Shown in pieces: positions 25,678 to 34,231 of a DNA stretch of 64,000 bases (position 1 is its first letter; every line of letters begins with the position of its first letter). The stretch comes from Flagellimonas yonaguniensis (lineage in GTDB: Bacteria > Bacteroidota > Bacteroidia > Flavobacteriales > Flavobacteriaceae), in assembly GCF_029193885.1 (NCBI RefSeq), contig NZ_JARFVB010000009.1, positions 1 through 64,000 on the forward strand, written 5' to 3'. The notes under the pieces are model-generated. The model made no database searches and was not told where the DNA came from. It saw only the letters and a list, made by a program, of their open reading frames with translations. The position numbers were made by a program, and so were the translations under genes.

Positions 25678-27189
25678 TTACATTCTAGCCGCGAACATTT
25701 TGGAGATACTGGAACGCAGTTTTCGCTCATAGTCCTCTTCCAACCACTCTTTGTAGTTTTTGGTATTGTTCATGATGCAATAGGAGTACTGCTTTACACG
25801 GTACTGGATTTCGTCCTTTAACTCTTTTGCCAAAATACGGGCATCGAATACATCTTCACTGTTTTCCACACAGATTTGAGCATGCTGTTCTATACTTTTT
25901 TCGAGTACCAATTTTGATTTTTTGCCTTGGGCAAAAATCTTTTTGTATTCCTCTTTCACATCAAAAGTAATGTTGTCCGAATTGCTGAACTTGGCCCTTA
26001 GGTCATCGGGCATCTCGTAAACGAAGTCACGCTCGATCTCTTCGTCATTTTTAATGTTTTCCAGATAGAAATCGGGAAAATGGAAGATTTCTTGCCAATC
26101 CACGGGAGCATCCCATGGTCCAAAACGGGCTATGTTGTTCCCCATATCGATGACATTGAACTCACTCTTATCGGGAAGAACCCTAGAGCCCCTTCCGATC
26201 ATTTGAAAATACAAAGTGAGCGATCGTGTAGCCCTGTTCAATATGATGCTTTCCACCGTTGGTTCATCAAAACCAGTGGTCAAAATACTTACAGAAGTCA
26301 AAATGGCATCGGGGGTCTCGGCAAACCACTCCAAAATCTCTTTTCGTTCGGTTGCCGTGTTTTTATTGTCCAAATGCCTCACGTTGTAGCCTGCCTTTTT
26401 AAAGGTCTCGTAAACGTAAAGGGAAGTGTTGATACCGTTGTTGAAAATAAGTGTTTTGGTGCCTTTGGCAATTTCTTCGTAGGCTGACAACAGTTTGCCC
26501 AACATGCTATGGGCACTATAAAACTCATCCGATGATTTTACGGTATAATCCCCGTTGATACCTAATTTCAGGGTACGAAGGCTTACATCGTAGTTATAAA
26601 GATTGGCCTTGGCCAAGAAACTTTTGTTGATCAGCGATTGTATGGACTCCCCAATGATCAAGTGCTTGTAATTATCTTTCATCGGGAGTTTGATATTGGA
26701 ACTCAACGGGGTGGCCGTTACGCCCAAAATGGTGGATTTCTCAAAATATTTGAAGAGCTTCCTAAAGGAATTGTAGTGAGCCTCATCGATGATGACCAGG
26801 CCAATATTGTTGATTTTGACCTTCTCTTCCTGGAGTCGATTGTTCAATGTTTCCACCATGGCCACAAAGCACATATAGTCATCCTGATCGTAGAGTTCTT
26901 TCACTTCGCTGTTGATGACCTTGTTGGCGACTCCAAATCCTTTGAGCATTTTGGAGGTTTGCTTGCTGAGCTCAATACGATGCGTCAGCACCATTACTTT
27001 TTTGCCAGTACGCTCAATAAATCGCCTGGCGATTTCGGAAAATACCACAGTTTTACCACCACCAGTGGGCAGTTGATACAAAATATTGGTGCCCTCCTGG
27101 AGCTTGTCCAACTGGGTAAATATTTTGTTCAGGTCTTCTTCCTGATAATCGTATAATGTTTTCTTCTTGATTGCTTTGTTTACCTCCAA
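25678..27189 (-). CDS. DEAD/DEAH-box helicase, RadD-like
   Basis: 503 residues of superfamily 2. Walker A is PTGGGKT at 41-47, the DEAH box is VIIDEAHYNS, motif III is VTATP, and motif VI is QMIGRGSR. A long C-terminal region after about 380 contains few known motifs but is shared by RadD/YejH-like proteins that act in DNA repair. The start is a TTG at 27189; in-frame ATGs are absent nearby, and a GGAGG string overlaps this TTG. It stands alone, facing rpoD. Confidence 0.88.
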   Translation of the reverse strand: MEVNKAIKKKTLYDYQEEDLNKIFTQLDKLQEGTNILYQLPTGGGKTVVFSEIARRFIERTGKKVMVLTHRIELSKQTSKMLKGFGVANKVINSEVKELYDQDDYMCFVAMVETLNNRLQEEKVKINNIGLVIIDEAHYNSFRKLFKYFEKSTILGVTATPLSSNIKLPMKDNYKHLIIGESIQSLINKSFLAKANLYNYDVSLRTLKLGINGDYTVKSSDEFYSAHSMLGKLLSAYEEIAKGTKTLIFNNGINTSLYVYETFKKAGYNVRHLDNKNTATERKEILEWFAETPDAILTSVSILTTGFDEPTVESIILNRATRSLTLYFQMIGRGSRVLPDKSEFNVIDMGNNIARFGPWDAPVDWQEIFHFPDFYLENIKNDEEIERDFVYEMPDDLRAKFSNSDNITFDVKEEYKKIFAQGKKSKLVLEKSIEQHAQICVENSEDVFDARILAKELKDEIQYRVKQYSYCIMNNTKNYKEWLEEDYERKLRSSISKMFAARM

Positions 27190-27433
27190 AGGGAAAATGC
27201 GTTATGGATTCTTAAATAAAAAACCCTACAAAATTAGCGGTTTTTTGTGCGTGAGACCAATACTCGGAGGCTTTTCTATCAAAATTGTATCAACAATTGA
27301 AAATCGACCTCTTTTTTTCGCGAATCCATTATTTGCTCATAACATTTTGATAACAATAACATTTTCGACTTGGAAAAATGGAGATTATAATGTATAATGA
27401 TAGCTTGTAACACTAGTAAAACCAGATATAAGA

Positions 27434-28297
27434 ATGAGGCAGCTAAAAATCATCAAACAGGTCACGAACCGGGAATCTAAATCACTTGACAAATACTTGC
27501 AGGACATCAGTAAAATCGATTTGATCACCGCGCAGGAAGAAGTTGAGCTAGCACAGAAGATCAGGGCCGGTGACCAAGCTGCTTTGGAAAAATTGACCAA
27601 TGCAAACCTTAGGTTTGTGGTCTCCGTGGCCAAACAATACCAAAACCAAGGGTTGAAATTGCCCGATTTGATCAACGAAGGTAATGTTGGTTTGGTAAAA
27701 GCCGCCAAACGTTTTGATGAAACCCGTGGATTTAAATTTATTTCCTATGCGGTTTGGTGGATTCGCCAGTCCATTCTGCAGGCCTTGGCGGAGCAATCCC
27801 GTGTGGTTCGACTGCCGTTGAACAAGATCGGGTCCATCAACAAGATAAAAAAGACCTTCTCTTACTTGGAACAAGCGCATGAGCGACCACCATCTCCGGA
27901 AGAGATCGCCAAAGAGCTGGATATGACGGTTTCCGAAGTAAAACAATCATTAAAGAATACTGGACGTCACGTGTCCATGGATGCTCCCTTAAAAGAAGGG
28001 GAAACCTCCAATTTATATGATGTGTTGAATGCCGGGGACTCTCCAAAACCTGATAAAGGTTTGATGCACCAGTCCTTAAATACCGAAATAAACCGAGCGC
28101 TGGATACCTTGTCGCCAAGAGAAGCGGATGTGGTGCGGCTATATTATGGTATTGGCGACCAACCATCCATGACCTTGGAAGAAATCGGCACCACTTTTGA
28201 TCTTACTAGGGAGCGTGTGCGCCAAATCCGTGAAAAAGCAATCAGAAAATTGAGGCACACCTCAAAAAGCAAGATTTTGAAATCTTATTTGGGATAA
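27434..28297 (+). CDS. rpoD: RNA polymerase primary sigma factor (RpoD/SigA)
   Basis: 287 residues, the short form of primary sigma factor characteristic of Bacteroidota, lacking the long region 1.1 and non-conserved insert of Proteobacteria. Regions visible: 1.2 ([25 protein letters not shown]), 2 ([53 protein letters not shown]), 3 ([16 protein letters not shown]), and 4 ([33 protein letters not shown]). It recognises the TTG-TAnnTTTG promoters seen throughout this window. A strong terminator follows it. Confidence 0.97.
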   Translation: MRQLKIIKQVTNRESKSLDKYLQDISKIDLITAQEEVELAQKIRAGDQAALEKLTNANLRFVVSVAKQYQNQGLKLPDLINEGNVGLVKAAKRFDETRGFKFISYAVWWIRQSILQALAEQSRVVRLPLNKIGSINKIKKTFSYLEQAHERPPSPEEIAKELDMTVSEVKQSLKNTGRHVSMDAPLKEGETSNLYDVLNAGDSPKPDKGLMHQSLNTEINRALDTLSPREADVVRLYYGIGDQPSMTLEEIGTTFDLTRERVRQIREKAIRKLRHTSKSKILKSYLG

Positions 28298-28321
28298 ACT
28301 GCCGTATAATCAAATGCAAAT

Positions 28322-28357
28322 AAAAAAGGGGATGTTGAAAATCAACGTCCCCTTTTT
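28322..28357 (+). terminator. Intrinsic terminator after rpoD
   Basis: AAAAAGGGGATGTTGA pairs with TCAACGTCCCCTTTTT around an AAA loop, with one G-U type mismatch. A-runs and T-runs on the two sides make it bidirectional, so it would also stop the leftward microprotein transcript that ends at 28378. Confidence 0.9.
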
Positions 28358-28377
28358 CATGATATTCACTTAAATAA

Positions 28378-28479
28378 TCAGGATCTACTCAATAGACTAA
28401 TGTCAAAATCAGTGAGTATGTCTTTCAAATCTTGAATAAAATTCAAATAAGCGGTGTTTTCTTTGTTTTGGTTGTCCAT
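28378..28479 (-). CDS. Leucine-rich microprotein B, 33 aa
   Basis: ATG at 28479, stop at 28378. The product starts MDNQNKENTA and has the core YLNFIQDLKDIL, followed by TDFDISLLSRS. The core aligns with YLAFLQELNEIL of microprotein A immediately upstream: seven of twelve residues are identical and the rest are mostly conservative. It is acidic and amphipathic, and has no signal peptide. It ends 20 bp before the rpoD terminator, which would serve both transcripts. Confidence 0.6.
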   Translation of the reverse strand: MDNQNKENTAYLNFIQDLKDILTDFDISLLSRS

Positions 28480-28506
28480 GATAACAAATTTTGGGGTGTT
28501 TGTCTA

Positions 28507-28605
28507 CTATAAATAGTCGAGTTCGGCAAGCTCGTTTATGGTCAAAATTTCGTTCAGTTCTTGTAAAAAAGCCAAGTATTCTTCGCCGTAGGTATCGTAT
28601 AACAT
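28507..28605 (-). CDS. Leucine-rich microprotein A, 32 aa
   Basis: ATG at 28605, stop at 28507. The product starts MLYDTYGEE and has the core YLAFLQELNEIL, then TINELAELDYL. The core is paralogous to that of microprotein B 27 bp downstream. The residue pattern suggests one acidic amphipathic helix, likely to bind a partner protein. It lies 113 bp after the 117-residue gene at 28719, which is part of the same leftward cluster. Confidence 0.6.
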   Translation of the reverse strand: MLYDTYGEEYLAFLQELNEILTINELAELDYL

Positions 28606-28718
28606 TGTAATCTTTGGTTTTGTTTGGGATCTAGGTTATAACGTTGTTTCGTTTTAAAGATTATATGGTCATCACAAATTGTGGTGAAACACCTACTTTG
28701 GGTGGTGAAATGGGTTTC

Positions 28719-29072
28719 TTATTTCATGTTCAAAATATCGAGTTCCACTTCAAAATCCAGGTCTTTGTCCACTTTACTGGGTCTTATATTAAATTCATCA
28801 TAGATGAAACATAGGTTCATTGGTAATCGTCGTCTCTCCGTTTCGGACATTACGCCCAATTTGGACTGAAGTCTATTTTTGATTTCGAATGCTTTGTTAC
28901 TGATTTTGGGATTAACGTGCGACTCCAACTCGGAAAGAAAAGGAATCTCCTTCCTGTCCCCTACCTCCAACATTTCATCCATCAGCATGAGTTGGCATTC
29001 TAGGTCATTTGTATGCTGAAATAGCGGGTAAAATATACTTTGTAGGTATTTGGGAAGTTCGTTCTTTGCCAT
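28719..29072 (-). CDS. Hypothetical helical protein, 117 aa
   Basis: ATG at 29072, 11 bp after the Hpt-like gene stop, so the two are probably co-transcribed. The chain is predicted all-helical and soluble. It contains LECQLMLMDEMLEVGDRKEIPFLSELESH and a basic segment SETERRRLPMNLCF, ending in acidic DLDFEVELDIL. No known domain is recognised. Its position between an Hpt-like protein and two microproteins suggests a signalling or regulatory role; this is inference. Confidence 0.65.
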   Translation of the reverse strand: MAKNELPKYLQSIFYPLFQHTNDLECQLMLMDEMLEVGDRKEIPFLSELESHVNPKISNKAFEIKNRLQSKLGVMSETERRRLPMNLCFIYDEFNIRPSKVDKDLDFEVELDILNMK

Positions 29073-29083
29073 GGTAATGTTTT

Positions 29084-29863
29084 CTACATTGATCGGAGCA
29101 TTTCCATTTCAAAATCTATCAGCTCTTGAATACGTGGATATTCTTGAAGGAATTGATCGTACAGGAAATTAAGGTGCTTTACATCTTTGTCCATTTTACA
29201 CAATCTTGAAACTTGCAGGGTCACTTCCAAAAGACCACTGGTCTTCATCATTCGAAGCGATGGTGTGATTTTTTGGCATGCCAGTTCCAGAGCATTGAAA
29301 TCTTCATTCATAAGGTTGACTTTGGCGCTGCCTATGAACTCCCAAATATTTTGTTTGAACATGCGAACCAGTTCCTCCAATAGCTCCATTTGGCCCATAC
29401 AGTCTTCCAAAACTGGTTGTAAATCAATATTTTGAGAAGAAAACCCCGCCTGAAGACTCTTCTCTATAAATTCAAAATCGGTGGACATGCGGTCTGTGTT
29501 TTTATGCTGATCTTGATGCTTTTCCGTTGGGTCTTGCACTACTTTTTTAAGCTCTGTCACTATCTCCTTTTGGCTATCTGACAATGATGTATTTTCCAAC
29601 GTATTGAGCAGTGTGAGAAGTTTGCAGGTATCGATTTCGGTAAATAGACGATTGTTCAGGCTCTGTATACCCACTTTTTCGTAAATGCTCTCAAGTTGTC
29701 TCATTTCTGAAACCCCGAAGACTTTGTTCTCCAGCCCTATTTTAAATATTTCAAAAGATTTTTTGAGCTCGCCAGCTTCCACAACGCCCAATTCTTCATA
29801 GGAAAAAGAACTCAATCCTATTTCCAACTTTTCCAGGTACGTCAACAATTCACGTGTTCCCAA
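29084..29863 (-). CDS. Protein with a degenerate Hpt-like domain
   Basis: 259 residues from a TTG start; no ATG lies close by. The N-terminal half is helical and unrecognised. The C-terminal part (about 152-255) resembles a histidine phosphotransfer domain: LLEELVRMFKQNIWEFIGSAKVNLMNEDFNAL then CQKITPSLRMM, where flavobacterial Hpt domains usually have AHKIKPS. The phosphorylated His is thus Gln197. The domain could bind a receiver domain without accepting phosphate. It begins a leftward cluster with the 117-residue gene and two microproteins. Confidence 0.6.
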   Translation of the reverse strand: MGTRELLTYLEKLEIGLSSFSYEELGVVEAGELKKSFEIFKIGLENKVFGVSEMRQLESIYEKVGIQSLNNRLFTEIDTCKLLTLLNTLENTSLSDSQKEIVTELKKVVQDPTEKHQDQHKNTDRMSTDFEFIEKSLQAGFSSQNIDLQPVLEDCMGQMELLEELVRMFKQNIWEFIGSAKVNLMNEDFNALELACQKITPSLRMMKTSGLLEVTLQVSRLCKMDKDVKHLNFLYDQFLQEYPRIQELIDFEMEMLRSM

Positions 29864-29992
29864 TTTAATGCAGTAATGGTTATTAATTCCTCTAAAAATG
29901 TTGATTTAGTTGAGGGATTACAATTTATTGTTCCGTAGTATTCGGATATTGTTGTCAAATTGCGTTATTTGTATGTGTAAAAAACCAACCCA

Positions 29993-31282
29993 ATGAAATA
30001 TTTCTATTTATTCCTTAGTATTACATTATTTATCTCCTGCGGAGAAAAGAAAGAAAAAGCGGAAAAAACTGAAACCTTGGAAGAAAAAGCCCAAAGGATT
30101 CATGATTCAGTGATTACAATTGATACGCATGACGATATCAATGTCCAGAATTTCACGGACAGCATCAACTACACTCAAAACTTGGACACTCAGGTCAACA
30201 TCCCTAAAATGAAAGAGGGTGGACTGGATGTGGCATGGTTCATTGTGTATACCGGGCAGGGTGAATTGACGCCCGATGGCTATGCCAAAGCTTCGGAGAA
30301 TGCAATTTCCAAATTTGAGGCAATCCACAGACTTTGTGAGGAAATTGCCCCGGATGAGATCGAACTTGCTCTGACATCAGATGATGTAAGACGGATTACG
30401 GCTTCAGGAAAAAAGGTGGCCATGATCGGTGTGGAAAACGCTTATCCTATTGGCGAGGACCTTTCCAAAATTGAAGAATACCAAGAACGAGGCGCCCGCT
30501 ACATATCCTTGGCTCACAATGGACACAGCCAATTCAGTGACTCCAACACCGGTGAAAGGGACAGTGTTTGGCTTCATGATGGTCTAAGTGACCTAGGTAA
30601 AGAGGCAGTTGCTGAAATGAACCGAGTGGGTATCATGATTGATGTGTCCCACCCATCCAAAGAAGCCATGAAACAGATGATCGAGCTTAGCAAAGCACCG
30701 ATCATAGCTTCTCACTCCTCGGCCAGAGCACTTTGTGGTCACAGCCGTAACTTGGATGATGAGCAATTGATGATGATGAAAGAAAACGGAGGTGTTGTGC
30801 AAACCGTAGCTCTGGGTTCTTATTTAAGTACAGAAAAGAGTGAGGCTCGTTCTGCCTTTATGAGCGAGGTGTACAAAAAAGTAGCTGATTCCCTTGGAGT
30901 ACAGTGGTACGAGCGTTCCCAATTCTCAACGCTAACCGATGAACAGCGTGAAGAATTTTTCGCCAACTATCGTAAAATTAGGGAAATTGGAGAAGGAGTG
31001 GCCGAAACAGACCCTAATGTACCACCAGCAGTGAATGTATCCGACTTTGTGGACCATATCGACTACATGGTGGATTTGATTGGAATTGACCACGTAGGTA
31101 TCAGCTCCGATTTTGATGGAGGTGGTGGTATTGAAGGATGGTCAGATGCTTCTGAAACCTTCAACGTAACCTTGGAACTTGTAAAACGAGGCTATACCGA
31201 AGAAGAAATAGCTAAATTATGGGGCGGCAACTTGTTAAGGGTACTGGACGAGGTTCAGGCAATAGCCCAAACCTTGAACTAA
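29993..31282 (+). CDS. Membrane dipeptidase (renal dipeptidase family M19), lipoprotein
   Basis: 429 residues with lipoprotein signal ending LFISCG (Cys16). The M19 zinc site is intact: DTHDDIN near residue 43, a bridging Glu in VAMIGVENAYPIG, and two His in IMIDVSHPSKEAM and IIASHSSARAL. IGIDHVGISSDFDGGGG is the family's closing motif. M19 enzymes hydrolyse dipeptides, many accepting D-amino acids at the second position. It is monocistronic; its stop overlaps the convergent thioesterase stop by 4 nt. Confidence 0.93.
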   Translation: MKYFYLFLSITLFISCGEKKEKAEKTETLEEKAQRIHDSVITIDTHDDINVQNFTDSINYTQNLDTQVNIPKMKEGGLDVAWFIVYTGQGELTPDGYAKASENAISKFEAIHRLCEEIAPDEIELALTSDDVRRITASGKKVAMIGVENAYPIGEDLSKIEEYQERGARYISLAHNGHSQFSDSNTGERDSVWLHDGLSDLGKEAVAEMNRVGIMIDVSHPSKEAMKQMIELSKAPIIASHSSARALCGHSRNLDDEQLMMMKENGGVVQTVALGSYLSTEKSEARSAFMSEVYKKVADSLGVQWYERSQFSTLTDEQREEFFANYRKIREIGEGVAETDPNVPPAVNVSDFVDHIDYMVDLIGIDHVGISSDFDGGGGIEGWSDASETFNVTLELVKRGYTEEEIAKLWGGNLLRVLDEVQAIAQTLN

Positions 31283-31698
31283 GAAGCGGCCTTTTCCTCT
31301 TCTTTTTCCTTTTTGGCCAAACGGTCTTTAACGTATTCTATTTTCGTTTTGCCGTGAGCCTTGGGATTACCGTTCTCATCTAGGTTGACCATAATGATAT
31401 TGTCGACCGTAACAATACTTTCGTGGGTCATCTTATTCCTAACTTCACAGTTGAGCGAAATTGAGGTGACCCCGAATTTTATTACTTCGATACCAATTTC
31501 TATAATGTCCCCCTCTTGGGCAGTACTCATAAAATTGATTTCGGACATATATTTGGTAACGATTTTTTTGTTTTCAAGTTGAATGATGCTGTACAATGCA
31601 GCCTCCTCGTCTATCCAAGCTAGGACCTTACCTCCAAAAAGAGTTCCATTGGCATTCAAATCCTCGGGCTTTACCCATTTTCGTGAATGAAATCGCAT
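31279..31698 (-). CDS. Acyl-CoA thioesterase, hotdog fold
   Basis: 139 residues. The single hotdog domain carries the family's NANGTLFGGKVLAWIDEEAAL block, in which the Asn and Asp form the active site, and a strand of the GDIIEIGIEVIKFGVTSISLNCEV type. It resembles the YciA/BFIT cytosolic acyl-CoA thioesterases that release free fatty acids from CoA. The C-terminus is a Lys/Glu-rich tail (KEKEEEKAAS). It converges with the dipeptidase gene and has a promoter-like site upstream. Confidence 0.9.
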   Translation of the reverse strand: MRFHSRKWVKPEDLNANGTLFGGKVLAWIDEEAALYSIIQLENKKIVTKYMSEINFMSTAQEGDIIEIGIEVIKFGVTSISLNCEVRNKMTHESIVTVDNIIMVNLDENGNPKAHGKTKIEYVKDRLAKKEKEEEKAAS

Positions 31699-31723
31699 AA
31701 TTGAAACTTTTATAATTAAAGTG

Positions 31724-31731
31724 CAAAGTTA
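31724..31731 (-). promoter_or_regulatory. Candidate -7 promoter element
   Basis: TAACTTTG on the minus strand matches TAnnTTTG exactly, 26 bp before the thioesterase ATG. No clear TTG is found upstream. Confidence 0.5.
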
Positions 31732-31868
31732 GCGGAATCCTTTGAAGAATTTATTGGTAACCCCTTTAATTAATGCGAATTACGAATTTGAAATATTTTG
31801 TACAAGCCAAATATTGAGTGAATAATTTTAAATGCCCAAGATTTTAAACTTGATCAAATTGCGCCTTT

Positions 31869-32768
31869 CTAATCGAATAAACCTTTTTGGGGTGGTAAAA
31901 TGGTCTTGGGAATATGTAAATCACAGCCCAATTTGTTGTTTAGTTGTTTTATGAAGTATGCCGACAATAATGGAGATTCCAACTCAAGGTTCTGATGCAC
32001 AAAAAAGTGGATGTTTTCCAATCCCATGGAGACCCAAGAAGATAGGCGATCAATCCAATCATCCAAACGGGGATAATCCGATTCGTGATTGGCGCCCACA
32101 TATCGAATAAAAGCTTCGTTCTTGGTCAATCGCATGTGCATGAGGTCCCTCCTACCCGCAGTATCCACCAAAATATTGGCAATGTTGTTTTCTTCGAGTA
32201 AGTGATACAATTCTTGTGCTACTTTTTTATCATTGAACCAATCGGTATGCCTAAATTCCATGGCCAACGGAATCTCTTTGGGCCAATATTCCACAAAGCG
32301 CACCACCCTATCCCAATTTTTTGGGCCGAAGTTGTTATGCATCTGCAAAAAAATGGTGCCCAGCTTATCCCCAAGTAGCGGGGTTACCTCCAAATAGCGA
32401 TCAGCAGCTTCCAGTGCTTTATCGTTCATTCGGCGTAAATGGCTTACCTCGTTGGTCATTTTTGGGAAAAACTTAAAACCTTCGGGGGTTTTGTCCCGCC
32501 ATTTTTCATACTGTTCCGCAGGAAAAATGCGGTAGAATGTCGCATTGAGTTCAATACTGTTGAATTGTGTTGAGTAGTATCCCAATTCATCTTTTGTTCC
32601 TCTCGGGTAGAAATTCTTGAGTTCTTGCCTATTCCATTTAGCACAGCCCACATGAATTTTGGTCTCTGCACCTGTTTTGTTTTTGGATAGCACTACGGGA
32701 GTATCGGGATGGTCTGGGGGTATGGTAAAATCTATAAGTTCTGGATGGTCTACTTTGCCGAATTTCAT
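31869..32768 (-). CDS. DUF72 family protein
   Basis: 299 residues. The DUF72 TIM-barrel pattern is clear: KIHVGCAKWNRQELKNFYPRGTKDELGYYSTQFNSIELNATFYR, then FKFFPKMTNEVSHLRRM and LAMEFRHTDWF, with the late LVDTAGRRDLMHMRLT and FVHQNLE blocks. The family is widespread and has no established biochemical role, though the fold suggests a metal-dependent hydrolase. The gene stands alone and leftward. Confidence 0.92.
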   Translation of the reverse strand: MKFGKVDHPELIDFTIPPDHPDTPVVLSKNKTGAETKIHVGCAKWNRQELKNFYPRGTKDELGYYSTQFNSIELNATFYRIFPAEQYEKWRDKTPEGFKFFPKMTNEVSHLRRMNDKALEAADRYLEVTPLLGDKLGTIFLQMHNNFGPKNWDRVVRFVEYWPKEIPLAMEFRHTDWFNDKKVAQELYHLLEENNIANILVDTAGRRDLMHMRLTKNEAFIRYVGANHESDYPRLDDWIDRLSSWVSMGLENIHFFVHQNLELESPLLSAYFIKQLNNKLGCDLHIPKTILPPQKGLFD

Positions 32769-32842
32769 GATTAAAATTTAAAGATCGTACCAGTAAATTG
32801 GTAAAGGGTATGATTATTTAGGGAATATCTGCGCATAACTTA

Positions 32843-34165
32843 TTAAGTTATTTTTTTAGCTCTTTCATTTTTCTTGGAATATATCCATGCACCTAAAGCT
32901 AAAACTGCATAAAGAACAACAATGGCGAGCATTTGCTCCCATTTGGCAGTGAATTCATAATACAGGATAAGTACTCCCCCAATGGCCAATCCCAAAATGG
33001 AAAATGTGGTCAAAACCTTTGATGAATTTGTCTTATCTCTTAATTTATAATTAGCAATGGCCATTAGCAATGATACCAAAAGAAAAGTGATGCTTCCAAA
33101 TTCAAGGATTAACTCAAGTCCACCGATCAGTATTAAAATAGCTGCCATAACTCCCATTCCAACAATTGAATTTATTGGAATATTCTTTTTTCTAATTGCG
33201 AGCCATTTCGGGAGGTAACCATCTTTTGCCACAACCGACATTTGCCTTGATGAGCCGAATACAGTTCCACTTATGGCACTACTTGTTGCAAGTATTGCTC
33301 CAAGAATTACCAGATCAGTGCCCATTTTGCCCAGGACGTCGCCAGCTCCAGCCGCAAGGGCAAATTCTTTGTTTTTTATGATATCTTCCGATGGAATGGC
33401 AAATAAAGCGCCCATTGAAATTACAACATAAATCAAAACAGCCAGACCAATAGCTGAATAAATAGCTCTGGGGATATTCTTGTCGGGATTTGTCATTTCT
33501 GAAACAGCATTGATGACTAGCTGAAATCCTTCGTAAGCAACAAAAGTAATGGAGGCGACTATCAGGATCGAGAGCGTGCTAGAGTTTTTGGCATCCATGG
33601 CCATATCCCCAATAAATCCTTCGAAACTGGTACTGCCATGCTGAATTAATACCACAGCAATAATAGTTAGAATCACTAATTTAGTGTAAACCATTAAGTC
33701 TTCAATTTTCCCCATTCCCTTTACACTCAAAACATTGATTAGTGTGAAAATTCCAATTACACCAATGGCAATCATTTTTCTTATCTGGATATCGTTTGCA
33801 AACTCCGTACTGCTGATTGCATATGATGAAAAGGTATATGCATATAATGCTAAGGTGCTGATATATCCAAAAATGATAAACCAACCTATTGCCGCCGCTG
33901 AAAAATGTGACTTAGGGTATGTTCTTTTAAAAAAGGAATAGGTGGCGCCTTCGTCTTTATAGTACAACCCTAGTTTAACATAGGAATACGCAGCCAATGA
34001 AGCAATGAGGCCACCAATTATTATAGCTATAGGGGTTAAATTACCAATCATTGACACAGAAATACCGAGTATAGTAAAAATACCACCTCCAACCATGCCC
34101 CCTAAGGCAATGGCGACCAATTCGGCCAGCCCTAAATTTTTATCACGTTTTCTGTGCTGTGTCAA
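32843..34165 (-). CDS. APC-superfamily amino acid permease
   Basis: 440 residues with about 12 membrane helices. The first helix reads LAELVAIALGGMVGGGIFTILG, the APC substrate-binding GxG motif. Helix 6 contains FVAYEGFQLVINAVSEMTNPDKNIPRAIYSAIG, the family signature. It probably moves an amino acid or related cation by proton symport. The only in-frame start is TTG at 34165, because an in-frame stop lies just upstream. That TTG overlaps an exact -7 motif (TACTTTTG at 34170-34163), so the start or the promoter must be misread. Confidence 0.88.
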   Translation of the reverse strand: MTQHRKRDKNLGLAELVAIALGGMVGGGIFTILGISVSMIGNLTPIAIIIGGLIASLAAYSYVKLGLYYKDEGATYSFFKRTYPKSHFSAAAIGWFIIFGYISTLALYAYTFSSYAISSTEFANDIQIRKMIAIGVIGIFTLINVLSVKGMGKIEDLMVYTKLVILTIIAVVLIQHGSTSFEGFIGDMAMDAKNSSTLSILIVASITFVAYEGFQLVINAVSEMTNPDKNIPRAIYSAIGLAVLIYVVISMGALFAIPSEDIIKNKEFALAAGAGDVLGKMGTDLVILGAILATSSAISGTVFGSSRQMSVVAKDGYLPKWLAIRKKNIPINSIVGMGVMAAILILIGGLELILEFGSITFLLVSLLMAIANYKLRDKTNSSKVLTTFSILGLAIGGVLILYYEFTAKWEQMLAIVVLYAVLALGAWIYSKKNERAKKIT

Positions 34166-34231
34166 AAGTATACGGTTTTAAGTTAGAGCGTTGTAATAAG
34201 GGTAAAGTTCAATCAGAGGGGCCGCTTAATG

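Noticed and set aside
34163-34170. TACTTTTG promoter element in front of the shorter APC permease
   Set aside because: It overlaps the only possible start codon (TTG at 34165), so it cannot serve this gene unless the start is wrong. I did not list it as a promoter.
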